Shown piece after piece: positions 43,478 to 57,049 of a stretch of DNA of 64,000 nucleotides. Every line of letters begins with the position of its first letter. The first letter of the stretch is position 1. The notes below the pieces were generated by a model. The model was not told the DNA's origin. It worked only from the letters and a program-made list of their open reading frames with translations, and did not search any database. The position numbers and the translations under genes were made by a program. The stretch comes from Vanessa cardui (lineage: Eukaryota; Arthropoda; Insecta; Lepidoptera; Nymphalidae), in the NCBI RefSeq assembly GCF_905220365.1, contig NC_061136.1:8287702-8351701 (forward strand), read 5' to 3'.

Positions 43478-46400
43478 CTATAAAGGATTTTTTGTATGGG
43501 CGCTACTAGCCTCTTTGTTTATGAGATCCTTATCTTTGGTATCTTCAGTGCTTTTATCAATAACCGCTAAAGGTATATTCTTTTCTTGTTGTATACTACT
43601 ATCTGGTTGTATATTTTGCAGTCTTCTTGTTATTAAGTATGAAAAGAGTTGTAATAAAGCTAAAACGATGCCCGGAATGAGCCAGGCGTCTGATAGAGTC
43701 GACACAGTTCTTGCATAGAGCAGTGAATACAGGGGCGATGAAAAGGTTTGCGTCGCCGATTCTAGTGCGCCTAGTATGCCGTAGATTTTACCTGGAACAA
43801 GTTTTTTTTTTTTAATATTTTATCTATGTTTTTGTGTCGTGATCTAAAATGTGATATCAAGATGTTTTGTCAGATGTAACACAGACAAGTAGATGATTGC
43901 GACGATAGCAGACATCAAGTAGAAAATATTCCACCGACGTCAAACAAAATGATTGATTTATTTCATTATATTATTATAGATATTTGTGTTCTATTGTATA
44001 TTTGTAAACATAACCAGAGTTAATGTTTATTAAATTTTTTGCGACTAATGTATTTTTGAAATACCTAAATATTTAACATATTTAGAGCAATAGCATTTTT
44101 GCGCCATTCCACACGGTCATGTTTTATAAAGAAACTATTTCTAATTTTAATTTGAATATGTTTTAATACTTTTTGTACAAATAAAAATTATAAGTTTTAT
44201 AAATGCAAATGTATGATCTATATGATCATTCTATCCCCATTATCATCATCTCCTGTTTACTCGTGAGAGAAAACATTGAGAAAATATCAGATGAAATTCT
44301 GTCAGATACAAATTTAGCAGACAAACCACTGGCACTGGCTTGGTGGAAGACATTAGTGGAATAATATTTGAGTGATTTTTAGTCAGTTTATTTAAATATA
44401 AATAAAATAAGACATTTATTTTAAATGTTCGCTCTTTAGTGTAATCTAAAATTTCCTAATCATTCTACAATTTGTAGCAATCATATCTTTAATAGAGGCA
44501 TTAACATTTTATCATGAAATCACAAGTGTACTTTAAATTATGTGTAAGTCATAATTAAGCAATTCATATTCCGTAATATATGTAGGTACACACACACAAA
44601 GACAAACCAAGATAGCCGGAACGATACCATCGGTTACAAATTTAAATATACGTGAAATAATGCAATTTGCTACAAACATCTTATTCATAATATCAGTAGA
44701 TAATGAAGATATCGTTGGCGATACAATCAGTAATTGAACAATTATTTATAAATAAATAAAATATCGATGATGAAATTTTAGCAATAATCTCACTCAAAAC
44801 AATATTGCTGATTCATATAAAATTCGACGAATTGAATATTATGTAACCCTTATGAGTAGTTGGAGGGTTAGTTGGCGAGAAAAAATACTTCATGATTCAC
44901 TCATGAAGGCAGATTTTATCTATAGTGATAAAACTATACAACAGAAATAGTGAAGTCCTTACAAATCATTACAAATTTGTTATAAAATATCGAGTACCTT
45001 AATTAATTATATTGTGATTTGCTCATGTTTGCCTCTGAGATTGATTTCTAGTTTTGAGAAAGGAAAACATCCAGGCCTCAACAAAATCATAATATTCAGA
45101 ATATGAGAACCACAGACAATAGTCTTCTAGAAAAGAAGACATCTTCGCTTTCAATTATCTTTGCTCCAAAAACGTTGCTATTCAATAGATTTTTGTTGAT
45201 TTTATGCTTAATATGCTGGCTAAAATCACGTCCAGAGCAAGCTCTTGCAGGCTCTTTCACATACGACTCAGATGACTAAATTAGATTTAAAGCTACCGGT
45301 TCGGAATGTCGATTCTACCAAGAAGAACCGGCAAGAAACTCTGTACTCTGTAGTAGAGAATTCCTTACCGGTTCTTCCAGCAGTGCCTTATCCAAGTTCT
45401 CGTAATATGTGATTGTAAAGCTAAAAGTATTTGAAGGAATACATTGACATCAGTTTCACTAGTGATTTTTCCAAGATCCGTTTAAGTCGTTTTTATAACA
45501 ACCATTTTACTACACACACTATATATTACGTGTAAGTTTAATAATATGTATTTATTTATTTGACAGCACCAACAAATATACACAATAAGTCAAAAGTAAT
45601 GAGGTAATTGTCTGCTTTTTCAGGTGTTCTGAAATTACTTGGAAATTGAAATATGACTCAACATCGTAAACACGATAATTATAAAAAGCTAATTGATAAA
45701 ACAAAACATTATTAAATCAATAAAAATAATGAGATAAAAGGAAAGGAAGCAAAATAGTCTAAATACAGTTTTATGACAAAAATTAAAAATAAATTAATCG
45801 ATTGTGAATATTAATATATTGTTACCATACAAATTTTTATTCTTATTATTTGGTAAACATTTTTGTGACGGTTTTATTAATTGTTTTATAAATATTGACT
45901 AGCAATTAGTTAAAAAAAGGTGGTCTATTCACCATAAATTTAAATATACAGATCTTGTTTTTTTTTTAAATTGTTGCGGAAACAAGGCATAAAAATTTAT
46001 TACTTTAGTTTTGTTACATATTCCATCACATATATCGTCATGACTATACTCATTTTGCACAGCATTTTAATGTACTCTGATTTTTGAAACATTTCTTAAT
46101 TAGCACAACTATATAATTAGACGAATGCAAGATTGGATCAAGAGGAGATATACAGAACGGGATTTTATAAAAAATACGTAGTCCTGTAGAAAAAACAACA
46201 CGTTGTTAAGGTACTTTAAAAACACTGTAGCATTTTATTTATTTATATAAAATTATAATATTAATTTTTGACTATGTACCATATCCCTATGTATGCTTAA
46301 ATCTTTAAACTACGCAACGGATTTTGATGCGATTTTTTTTAATAGATTGAGTGATTTCGAGAGAAAGGTTTTTATATATAATACTTGGACAGTATACCTA

Positions 46401-49400
46401 CTAAAGAAACACTAATAATTTTAGTAGTTTCTGATGTTTTGTCGTAAATAAACAAATTCTGTAGTATATTTAATATCAATGTTGCACCCCTGCGAAGCTA
46501 TGGTATAAAAAATCAATTATATCGAACGACTCCTAACATGACGAATCAACGACGTCAGAATAATTCTTTTAATTGTAAAAAAATCTTCTAAAACCAGTGA
46601 TAAACCTATCTCACACTGTCTAACTTTAATTCTTTTCCACTCATAGGTATTATAGTGTTGCATTTTGGTTGGTTTTATACACTCCAGTTAAATTCTGAAA
46701 CGTTCAGTGTTTTTTTATAAACGTCCGCTTATTTCTGTCCTCCTGTTTTATGCCTGTCTATGACGTTTTACATTCAGCGCCGCAAAAGAGGCCACAGAGC
46801 CGCGTTTTTGTAATAGCCTTTGCATTTGTAAATGTGATACCGTGATGTTGGCGACCAGCGGTACCTCAACTCTTTCAATATTTTTTGTATTTATGGTTTA
46901 GATTAGCACCAAACTTGTTATACGTACACATCCTAATAATTGGTTTTTAATTGAAATATCTGAGGACATAGACCCAATTGTTTGTAACAGGAGAGAACGA
47001 TGTCGATGAAAGTGAAAGACGTTTGGAATAAGAAAAAAATTCTCACTCATGATATCCACGCATTTAAACCAATTTTTACTATTGCTTCTTAAAGTAATAC
47101 TTAGTAAATCTACATCCTTATGCAATATTTTGTTAATTTTATTTTCTAGTTATGTTTTTTATTTCGACCTTTTCAGAATCGAAGTAGCGTCTTTTCAAAA
47201 TGCTTCTGTTGCCAAATTTAAAAAAATTGTTAAGGAACGCTTGTGTGCAAAAGGTTACTATACAATTAGCGAGTTTATGTTTGATAGCACACCTTGGGAA
47301 TGTAACGATCGCCTCCTGGCTATTTCTAATCATATACTACTATGTACCTTATAAATTTGACAAAAAAAAAAATAACAAAAAAAAAAGACCCGCTGAGTTT
47401 CTTTCGCCGGTTCTTCTCAGGTCAGGGTGTTCCTTTTTCCGAACCGGTGGTAGTGTTTATTTGACAATCAATAAGTAAGTGTAATGCTTATATATTGAAT
47501 AAAGGAATTTGAGTTTGAGTTTGAGTTTCACTCCATATGTTAAAGATATTCATCACGTCATAGGTAAAATTAACACTTGGTACCTTATATTCAATAGCTA
47601 AATTTAAATTATTCGATTGCCTATGATATCAATGTTAATTATAATTTATAATCCATAACAATACATCATTTAAATTCATTCAACATTTTAAGAAACAAAA
47701 CACATATTTCCTTTATGATAATATCATACTTATTTATATTTAACTAGAAACCCCTCTGGGTAAATACAATTTTAATATATATTAATTACCCAAGGGAGCT
47801 CATACATTAATCTCAATAAGGATTACTTAAATTGGAGAAAATGGCTTCGCAACACACAATATAAGCAACCTATATTTTTTTATTATTAAATTGTAACAGA
47901 AATAGAATGAGTTTACTTTAATAGAACGAAACACGCTATCGGCCTAAGACTTTCTAGTCATTATTTTGAGGTATCTCCTATTTCACCCAGATTTAGTCAT
48001 GTAACCGTTTAAAAACCGTACTTGCAGTCATTTTGAACAAAATGTTAAATTACAAAAAATAGAATTATAATAAAAAAAATACTATATTTGTTCGTGCCTT
48101 TTCCTAATATACGTGACATACATATATAAGGTGATTAAATATCTTTGAATTTATTTTATATCTTAGGATTTCAGAGCACTTTGTTATTTTGTTACCTTGT
48201 TCGGTGGGCAGTATCTGTTTGTTTAGTAACGGTCGCTGCACAACTTGCGAGCCTTGAGAAATGATTCCGATTCCGGGAACTGAAAGAAATAAATGAATGA
48301 ACATTTTTAAATTTTAACAATAGTTCATGTTATAATATTTATCGAATTTAGAATTTTGAATAATTATTAGAAATTATTTCCACTAAGGGCTAAACATATA
48401 CGATACGACGTCGTATCGTGGCACGCTGCTAATCATGTCACGGTGCGATGTCGTGTTGAGGAAGAGTGATATTGCAACTAGTATGAGAACTCAAGCACGT
48501 GACAACTCATTGACCTACGTGTGACACATTATTTTAAGCATTTTGTGACAACATACCACCTTCTTATATGTTGTCACTCTTGCCTGCCCGTAAGAAGTTT
48601 TTACTTTATCTCATATTGCCAATGCGCCAACGATGTTATGTCCCTTGTACCTGTAGTTATAATGACTTACGCACCATTTAAATCGCAAAATATCAGTATT
48701 AAGTATTTCTGCATGGCGGTAGAAATTAGAATGCATGATGCGTGGGTGATACCTACGCAGACAAATTTTCACAAAGCCTTGTCACCAAGTAAACACGGTA
48801 CTCTTTAGAGATACATTGAAGATTCGTTTTTAATTTATATTCCAATATATTGTGACAAAATAATTACAATGATAGCCAGTAATAAACAGACTGTAAATAT
48901 AATTGGTAAACGAAAATCGGTAGGTAAATAATCTTGCAACCAATGAATACCTTTAAATAAACGTTTCAGAAAATATTTATAGTGATGCGTTGTTTGGGTA
49001 TGTGTTCTATACGTATATAACATAAATATTTTACCTACGTACGAAAATACTTACTCAGAAAAACAAACAATGTAGTTGTAGCCGCAATAAGAGAGCAAGT
49101 GGCGAGCATGTAAGACACGCAACTCAGGATACCGACCATCTCATCGGACAAACGGAGACGACGCTTAAGAACATTGAGTATAAGTAAGGTTCCTATTGAA
49201 AAAAATAACAAATTTTAGTGTTTAAGATATTAGTATTAAATATTAGTACACCTCGCCTCATTTTCTCCACTGGTGACAGGAGGGCTGGTTCGTTGTTTGC
49301 CTAGAGGATCGGAATTGTAATTCAACTGGTAAATGCTGCTAGCATACTTGCCACCATTCAACGCGGTCAAGATTTATACAGTAACTAGTTTTAGTTCATA

Positions 49401-52400
49401 TTTGTATATATTTAAGCATTTAATGTTATTAGTTCTTATGTTAATAAAACAGAATATTAACCAAGTATTAAAGATGTATATTTTATATGTTTATTGGTTG
49501 GCAGACAAGTATGCAATCATCTTTGCCTATAGACATTGGCATCGAAGGACGCTGGTAAGTATAAACCATTCATTATATTGTCGAGCGCTGCCAACCGTAA
49601 GAACTAAGATCCCCTGTGGTCTCATCCTTTACAAATATTTAAATTGCAAACTCTTTACAAACAATTTCGATTAAATTTGAATATTTATACATGTATCATT
49701 TTTACATTTCGCTCCTTTAAACAAAATTTCATTTCTACAATAACACTTTTATAACCTGAGTAGCAGTTTTTACCGACACTATGGTAAATAGTTTTTTTTT
49801 TCATATATTAATTATATTATACTTGATTAATTGATGATTAATGAATTTGTATTTTTTAAATGTTAAAACTGAGTAACTACTGAACCGAACCGGTGGTAGC
49901 TTCACTTAAATGTAAAATGACGATTTAAAATTGCTTGTAAAAGCCTACTTTAATAAAGTTTGTTTTGATTTGATTTGATTTGATAATGTTATGTATTATT
50001 GCGATATTTATTATTTTTCTAATTTAAAGTCCAAAACAACAAAAGTTGGCGTAAAATGCTACAGAGAATTAATTCTAAACGATAATCTACTAAATGCCAT
50101 GAAAGAAATGAATTATTTGTCAAATATTACGCTGTAAATTAAAAGATTATACGTTTTTTAAATTATGTTTTTTATTTTCAATTCTTTTCAAATTAATTCT
50201 CTTAGTACCTTTTGAATCTAAACATCAAATCATTGCGACGCAATATGTCATTCTCGATCGGTGAAGCAGATTATCGCTTTTCGTGAGCACGCGAAAATAG
50301 ATCTTAAGGTGACGAACCTTTTCTTACCCCGACTGTACTTACATACGTCCTTTTGATTATGTAATCAAACTATAATGTAATCTTTGGTAATTTTTAGTAA
50401 AGCTTTTGATGTAAACTTATTAAAGTATGTTATGAAACTATAGTCTTAAATTGTTTTAAAAGGTTGTATGTACTTACCAATAAAACTAATTGTATTCCTG
50501 TAAGCAAGGAACGATCCAAACATAACATCATCCCAGTGGAACTTATATCTGTAGTACATGTACGCCAAGAGTACCTCCGCTAAAACACAAAATTAATTGA
50601 TCGTGAACAAAAATTTTCAAATAAAGTAACATAATATTTTATCGCTATAAAAACTATTCAGTTGAATTGATAAATAAATAGGTGAAAATAAAATTCCAAT
50701 ATCGGGGAATAATTTACTGATTTTTTTTTCTGAAATTAAATTTCGAATTCAAAGATTACATTCGAAATTATTAATGCAAAATTAAGTTTACGGAAGCATA
50801 TAGCAAGTGCGATCATCATTGTTCACCATCAAAATGAACCAGTTATTTAGCTTGTAAAACGTAATTATAACGAGAATCATATGGATCTTCTATCTGAAAT
50901 CTAGATCAGATTATATAACAGTTATGTAAAGTGGAAATAAATAACTGGAAAAATATTATACTGTATTTGAATGAATTGAATAACAATACGCTCGTGCGTA
51001 AACAAACACTTTTTATCAAAAATAATAAGTTTACATAGAGTTAAAAATAATTGTTAAAACTCTATTATAAATACTTTACTTAATTCCTTTAACATGTCGT
51101 TAGTAAATAATAGCTGTAAATTTAATCAATAAGAAACTCAAAGCTCACCGTATATTCGGCTCGTAAAATATCAATAAGTTATATGCAAAATTGACAATAA
51201 TAATTATAACATTTAAAGAATACACGTATCAATGTTGCCTAGCATCGTTTCACGAGTGAGATACGATGTGAGTTCTTCTACAATATAAACACAAAGCGTT
51301 TATATATAGTATAATTATGAATGACAATATATAAACCTATATCAAAGATTTACTAGGTTGGCTGCTTTAAACAGCATTCATTTCGTAGCTTTTCTTTTTA
51401 ACTAATATTTGTTGTATTTCCAATTAAATAGCAACAACAACATTTATTTATTGATTTAAATATTATATAAATACTATTTTAATTATTTTAGTTAGCGTAC
51501 GTAGTTGATATGTTGTGATGTATTAATGTTTGAGATTGAGATATTTTTTACAAATTCGTACACGAAAACATACCCATAAATAGAAATAGTATTGACATAC
51601 TCATACAGAAACAAAACTAAAATAATACTAGAATTATCAATGTAACATATATTACCAGAGAGTAATACCCTGTCTCCGAGTCCCACAATCAGCATGAGAA
51701 GAATAATGATTCTCTTGTTGCCTTCTCGTTTTCTTAAAAGGCATTGTACTGCATTCAAAGGAAGTCGCCAGTTGAACACAGATACTTTGTTATCGCGATT
51801 AACATTTACGTCTTTGACCATTATTATTACGTAAATCAGGGATGCTAGCTGGGAAAAGAAAATGGTTTTTAAGGAAATAGAATTTTCGACGTACATCGTA
51901 ACAATACGATGTGAAATTAAATCCTATTTAAGTATAACGACCTCAATGTACTATGTGCTGTTTTTTTAAACTATTGCGTTATTATTTTTAAACACTAACA
52001 GAATACTTAAACAAAATGCAAAAGATTTTTGCTAAATATTAGTTTAAATAGTATTATTTTATTATTGTATTTGTATTGAAAAATGTAATATTAAAATTAT
52101 ATAATATAACTTATCTTCTAAAAATAGTAAGTACTGCGCTACTTATTAGTTCTTCTCAGTAAAATCTATATTCCGAACTGATTGATTGATTTGATGAGAT
52201 TTAATTTAATTAAGCATCTAAATTGACCTCTTAAAAGTACTCACAAGAATCATCTTGAGTTTACGTTTTGCCTTTAACAGTTTACTATAAAATATGAAAA
52301 TATTTTTGTGTTGGCTTTGAAATCCACATTAACGTATAAAAATCCTGTTTTTATACTGTGACTTCGACCAAAATCTACAACAACCATTTCAGTCAACCGT

Positions 52401-55258
52401 GACTATATGTAGTCTTTTTTTCTGTAGTAACCCTATATCCAGATTTTTTATAACACCCAAAGGCCTCGCTTACTTTGACAAAGCTTTTTATAGAGCCAGT
52501 AGAAGCTCCGGTTCGGTTTTTTCCATCAATATCATAATTTCGAGGTTTTGTAATTCGAGTGGTATCAAGAGGGAAATAATTTACTTTACTATATATTGAC
52601 TAACTAACGATAGGGAGATTTTATAGAAATATAATAATAACGTTAAATAATGTCCAATGTTTAAAAAAATGTTGCACATAACAATTGAGTATTAAGAGCA
52701 TTACGATTAGTTTGAGTAATTGAAGCAGTTACCTGCAGCAATAAAACAAGAGGGAACACACCGTAGAATCCAAGGTGTCGGTAGAGTTGGGGCCCGCTGA
52801 CGGAACCTACCACATGAGCAATTTGTATAGCGGCTCGATGTGTTCCCATTGTACGAGTCACATCGCGCCCGCTAGCGTGACAAAGCTGTAAATAATGAAT
52901 TTTGTATTAAACTTCATTTTGTAGACATGACGTCTTAAATATAAAAATAACACACGACCGAAATTTGTAAACAATGTCCCTGATCTTTGATCTAAAAGAA
53001 ACATTTATTCTTTTGGTGCACATTTCGGATGTTTTTTTACTCTAATTTCTAATAATGTCGTTTAAAAGTAAAACGATATCAAATTAAACAAAAAATAAAT
53101 GAAAATAGCAAAAAAAGGTATATATTATCTTTTGTTGATATAGTCCAAAAATAAAAACGTATACAATATATTTTACAATACAGCGGCTACAATTTGGCAT
53201 ATTAAATTTCCAGTGACATCATTAAGTCAAGAACAGTAAGGATTCTCTCACAAATAATAATACATTTGAAATAAAAGTTTCAGTTTCTTTACCAAAATAA
53301 TGAATAAATGTCAACCACGATATAATTAACAAAGAGATGTTCTGTGCTTCTAATCAATATACTTATCAGCTTTATACTTTATATATTAGATACACTTTGA
53401 ACACAGAAATAATTGAAAAAGTGTGATAGGTTAAGAATATAAATTCAGACACAAAAAGTAATAAGCGTAACAAGTATTTAACATACTTAAATCTTTCGAT
53501 TCCTCATACATGTATCCGATATAAAGATGTATTTGAATATAAGTTCAATATCGCAAAGCAGTGTATACATATTTGATACGTTATGAGTCAGAGGCCGAAT
53601 ATATCCGAATATAATGTATGTATGTATATATTCGGGTTCTGACTACATCAACCCGAAGAGTGAGAAGAGGCAGTTTTCGTTATGAAACATTTTTATAATA
53701 TATCTTTTAACAACTAAGCTTTTGTTATTTCATGCTTTGCTCTATTTATAATTTTACAATATTACTTTGTAACGCTTAAAATTTTATACGAAAAAAATAA
53801 TTATAACTTACATCGCCAATGTGACTGAAAGACGCTGCTAATAATAAACCGAAATTTCCACCCAGTGATATGGGGATTTGAACAGCGTAAAGCACTTGCG
53901 TAGTATTAGCACCAGGGAATGTGAGCATCAAGATTACTCCTGTGGTCATGACGCACATTCCCAGTAAAGGTAAGACGAGTAGCGGCTTCCTTCGTCCGCT
54001 GCAATCGCTCCATGGACCAACAAATAACAAAACGATCGTGGAAATTAATAACCCCACGAAACTTCGACTCACGTTGATACCGGATACAACAACTTGACTT
54101 TCTGCCTGGAATTATAGATTTAATATATATTTTTTAAATGTATTACGATTATATCAGATGCATGTTATTTATTATCTATGTGTGTAGATAGACGATTTGA
54201 ATATATATATTGAATGAATCGAAATCAGAAATGATTATATATAATAGACAAAGGCAAATAGTTATGCACCTTGTTGGTCTCTCATTGCCAAATGATTTAC
54301 TTTTTCTTTAGATTTAATTCTATGAAGAATAAACAAATTCGAAACAGGCAAGTTCATACATTTTTGACACAATCTTTAAATAAAGATTACGATCGAATTT
54401 CAACAACTACTATTGAATATAAATAATCACGGTGAATAATCAATATTCGCCGTGAAAATTTAGGGTATATATTCTACAGTACCGTTTACGGGATTAGGAC
54501 TAATATTTAGGTCACTGACCACTGTGTTTATAAAATGTTAAGAATAATTCGTAGTCGTATAACATATTTAATGGTAATTAATTATATATCTCTGCTATTT
54601 AAACAATAAGTCCATTTTAAATATAAATGATAATATAATCTATTGACTTATCTTTCTTTAACGATTTCAAGTCAACCTTCAAAAGATGACTCGTTTAATT
54701 TATCACCTTAAATAGTAAGTAAACACAAACTCGATTATCAAATGTCCTTACACATATGTGCTTTGTGTAATTGTGTCATTTAAACACTAGGAAATGGAGT
54801 ATTTCCGCTACCGTATCCGTTCATGTGCATTAGTAAAAACAATGAGCTGATAGTAAAATTTATTATTGTTAAGTGTTTTACCTCAGCCGATCGGAACTCT
54901 TCTCCAACGCCCTTTTCACAGATCTCGATCGGGTAGCCCAAATCTACACTGCAAGCTGTTCGTAAGTAAAAGTTTTGAAGTGAGGTTTGACCGAGATTGA
55001 TTGCTATCATAGAACCAACTAGCGCTGGCTCTAAAATGATTCGCCATTTGTGTGTTGCTTTTGGAGCTTCTTCCTTCGGACATGCTGCTTCACTATTAAA
55101 ATTTGTAGACCTGAAAATATATACTAATAGCAGATATGCTTCAAAATCAACCCCGACAAACTATCCTTCAACTTTCATATATAAAAAGAATACAGTAACA
55201 ATACTACAACATACCTTAATTTTTCTAACTCCTGGAGATCTAAGGAACTTTCAGTCAT
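43478..55258 (-). CDS. MFS transporter, SLC46-like, 9 exons, 516 aa
   Basis: Exons (minus): 55258-55215, 55110-54882, 54105-53812, 52885-52733, 51848-51656, 50579-50478, 49192-49055, 48279-48196, 43791-43478. All nine join at GT-AG with consistent phases, and the sum of 1551 nt ends at a natural TAG. A cytosolic N-tail (1-37) precedes TM1 (about 38-58). MFS motif A is clear at 121-131 (GPWSDCSGRRK). The SHIGD…RTMGTHRAA stretch after exon 3 corresponds to the SLC46 YIAD…R pattern. About 12 membrane spans fit. The C-terminal 50 residues are charged (KSTEDTKDKDLINKEASS). The SLC46 family moves folate-like or antifolate compounds, heme or muramyl peptides by proton coupling; the substrate here is unknown. 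Assignment to SLC46 rather than another MFS group is from motif resemblance. The last intron is 4.4 kb and carries LINE debris. Confidence 0.92.
44086..44180 (+). repeat. LINE 3' scrap in transporter intron 8
   Basis: agcaatagcatttttgcgcc attccacacggtcatg matches the …ASILATIPRG… end of the element at 17645 and 49240. Confidence 0.4.
45290..45390 (-). repeat. Inverted pair of LINE 3' UTR scraps in intron 8
   Basis: taccggttcggaatgtcgat tctaccaagaagaaccggca is the LINE tail. Within 60 bp, ccttaccggttctt appears in the opposite sense, giving an imperfect 20-bp palindrome. Confidence 0.5.
46280..46510 (-). repeat. Reversed copy of the 477-740 repeat in intron 8
   Basis: ctacgcaacggattttgatg, aagaaacactaataatttta and gttgcacccctgcgaagcta are the inverse of the landmarks at 477-740. 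Confidence 0.6.
47167..47527 (+). mobile_element. 5'-truncated Jockey/Daphne-like LINE 3' end in intron 8
   Basis: It encodes the last residues of ORF2 (ASVAKFKKIVKERLCAKGYY, TISEFM, TPWE), then a 3' UTR with ctgagtttctttcgccggtt and tttccgaaccggtggtagtg. It ends in (gagttt)n at about 47508-47527. It is antisense to the host transporter gene. Confidence 0.75.
48560..48789 (+). repeat. Diverged 'ggcggacgag…ccctaccaccaag' repeat in intron 7
   Basis: atgttatgtcccttgtacctg, atttctgcatggcggtagaa and cacaaagccttgtcaccaag preserve the order of the full copies. Confidence 0.65.
49240..49445 (+). mobile_element. LINE 3' remnant in intron 6
   Basis: It is the same element as 17645-17830: aggatcggaattgtaattca and aatgctgctagcatacttgc encode RIGIVIQ and NAASILATI with an internal stop. 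Confidence 0.6.
49500..49622 (+). repeat. 5' fragment of the 'ggcggacgag' repeat in intron 6
   Basis: ggcagacaagtatgcaatca … agacattggcatcgaaggac … gccaaccgtaagaactaaga follows the first half of the full-length copies. Confidence 0.5.
49870..49985 (+). repeat. LINE tail with (gattt)n end in intron 6
   Basis: gaaccggtggtagcttcact, gcttgtaaaagcctacttta and repeated tgatt units mark the terminal part of the Jockey/Daphne-like family. Confidence 0.75.
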
Positions 55259-56239
55259 AATTTATTTTTTATATAAAAATATTATAAATATTGTACATTT
55301 CATTAATCACACACTATTTATTAGTATTAAACTAAAATAGATTTCACATCACAGCTATCATTTCACGAGGCGTGTTACCATTAACGTGTTGCTTCGGCTA
55401 ATGTCAAATGATAAGATAGTGTCAGTATGTTTGCATATTGGAAACAATAAGAACTGTTTAGTTAACGAATAACTCTTTGAATACGACTCGTTGTAGTACA
55501 ACAAAGATGCACTGGATATAACTGGTGAGATATTTGCTCAGCCAACCGAAGAAGCGGACTCAATTATAGCAATTGCCAATGATAGTAGGCATTCAACCGG
55601 TATAACATGTATGGATTGAACCGTTGCGTTGCAGGTTATTGCGGCTATCAATGTAATTCACGCAGTGTCATATGCTACTTAGTAGATTAAATCCAGCAAA
55701 AGCCTCATATTAGATAAAAGCATCTCTCTAAACTGTGTTATATTATTATATATTTATAGAGCTCACGAATGGAAAACATTTGTGATAGACGAGTTTAATC
55801 AAAAATTTAAAAAATCTTTCTATAGTTCTTTAATGAGTATCATTATCGTTTTAATATCTTTTAAATGAAGGAGTGCTCTACGAAGATAACAAATATCGGT
55901 CAATGTGGCTACAGCATTATACTAATCAAAATAAAATGATTATTATATATCTTCATAGCTCATATCATTTTAGAACGAATCCTACGTGAGTAATATCACA
56001 TAATTACAATGGTCGCGTTAAGCAAGTTGCAAAATAAACAAACATTTTTGCAAACCAGTAACAATATGTTATACAGATTACATACACGTTGTACGTTATT
56101 TCTTTTAAATTGAAATGTAATTTTGTTGCTTCAGAATTATATTAAAATTATATAGCTAAGTAATTTATTTTTAAACTTGTCTCTTATTGTTAATGTGAAG
56201 TCAATTTTCTATAACTAATCTGTATTAATTAATGTGAAA
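55259..56239. other. Upstream region of the transporter gene
   Basis: It contains the 5' UTR and promoter of the minus-strand MFS gene. I see no clear TATA box or initiator pair close to the ATG. Confidence 0.35.
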
Positions 56240-56398
56240 CTAACTCTATCTGTCTGTCTGTCGCTCTGTTACAACCAAATCGCTGAACCAAATTTGATGA
56301 AATTGGATGTGAAGCAAGGTTGAACTTACAGGAGAGGACAGAGGTTACTTTTATTGACTGACACATTACAATCAACACACTGAAACGCGAGCGAAGCC
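56240..56398 (-). repeat. Dispersed repeat (tctgtctgtctgtcgc)
   Basis: ctctatctgtctgtctgtcg, gctgaaccaaatttgatgaa and acgcgagcgaagcca are reversed landmarks of the 43199-43364 element. Confidence 0.55.
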
Positions 56399-56640
56399 AA
56401 AGTCAAATTCAAAAGTCTTTATTCAAAATAGAAGTGTTTACACCTTCTTATTGACTGTCCAAAATCTACCACCGGTTCGGAATTTAACAACTCAGACCTG
56501 AAAAGAACCAGCGAAAGATCTATTTTTTTTAAATACATGTTACATATACAACAAACATATTTTTGTTATTTGAAACAGCCTTGAGGCTATCATCTCATTC
56601 CCAAGGTATGCAGTCAACTGGAAACCGTGTGCGACACCTA
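56399..56640 (-). repeat. LINE 3' end fragment
   Basis: gtcaaattcaaaagtcttta, ctaccaccggttcggaattt, ccttgaggctatcatctcat and cccaaggtatgc match the reversed 3' part of the LINE at 47167-47527. Confidence 0.7.
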
Positions 56641-56759
56641 GGAAATTATAATTTTATATGATATATTTACTGTTTTTTTATTGCTCGGAATTAGTTAACT
56701 ATAATAAGGTAGATGACACGCAATATAACGAATCTATTTGCGCGGTTTGTATGTAGCGA

Positions 56760-57023
56760 TTAATAATGTTTGAGTCGAACGCAGTCAACGAACGACATTG
56801 TGGATTGCTCATCAGGTTTGAGTAATGTACTGCCTACATATTCAAACACCTTTGCAATATTTTCACGGCCGAAGCGTAGAGCTAGCTCTAAAATAAAACA
56901 GTTGAGAATCTCGTCCGGCGGTCGGCACGCGTGAGCCGCCAACGTTACGCGTATGTTACGTTGTGTTGTTATCGCATCTGGATCTGATAATCGGGTGTAT
57001 ATGTGCGTCACGTTATAAGATGT
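56760..57023 (-). pseudogene. Protein-like open frame without a start codon
   Basis: The minus strand stays open for about 88 codons, reading THIYTRLSDPDAITTQRNIR, then VTLAAHACRPPDEILNCFIL, a helical-looking ELALRFGRENIAKVFEYVGS, and DEQSTMSFVDCVRLKHY before a stop. Composition and codon variety look like a real protein. There is no ATG before the last quarter, no usable acceptor immediately upstream (an in-frame TAA follows the nearest AG), and no polyadenylation signal. I do not recognise the family. It may be a retrocopy fragment, an old exon, or a piece of mobile or captured DNA; it sits beside a LINE tail. Confidence 0.4.
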
Positions 57024-57049
57024 TTATTTAACGTCTAAAATGATAAATG

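Noticed and set aside
43413..43718. Plus-strand 101-codon frame
   Set aside because: Antisense shadow of the last transporter exon.
51492..51896. 134-codon single-exon gene
   Set aside because: It is transporter exon 5 read through its acceptor and donor into flanking introns.
53585..53642. Hairpin gtcagaggccgaatatat … atatattcgggttctgac as a regulatory element
   Set aside because: Only 16 of 18 pairs, AT-rich centre and no context; chance or minor repeat is enough.
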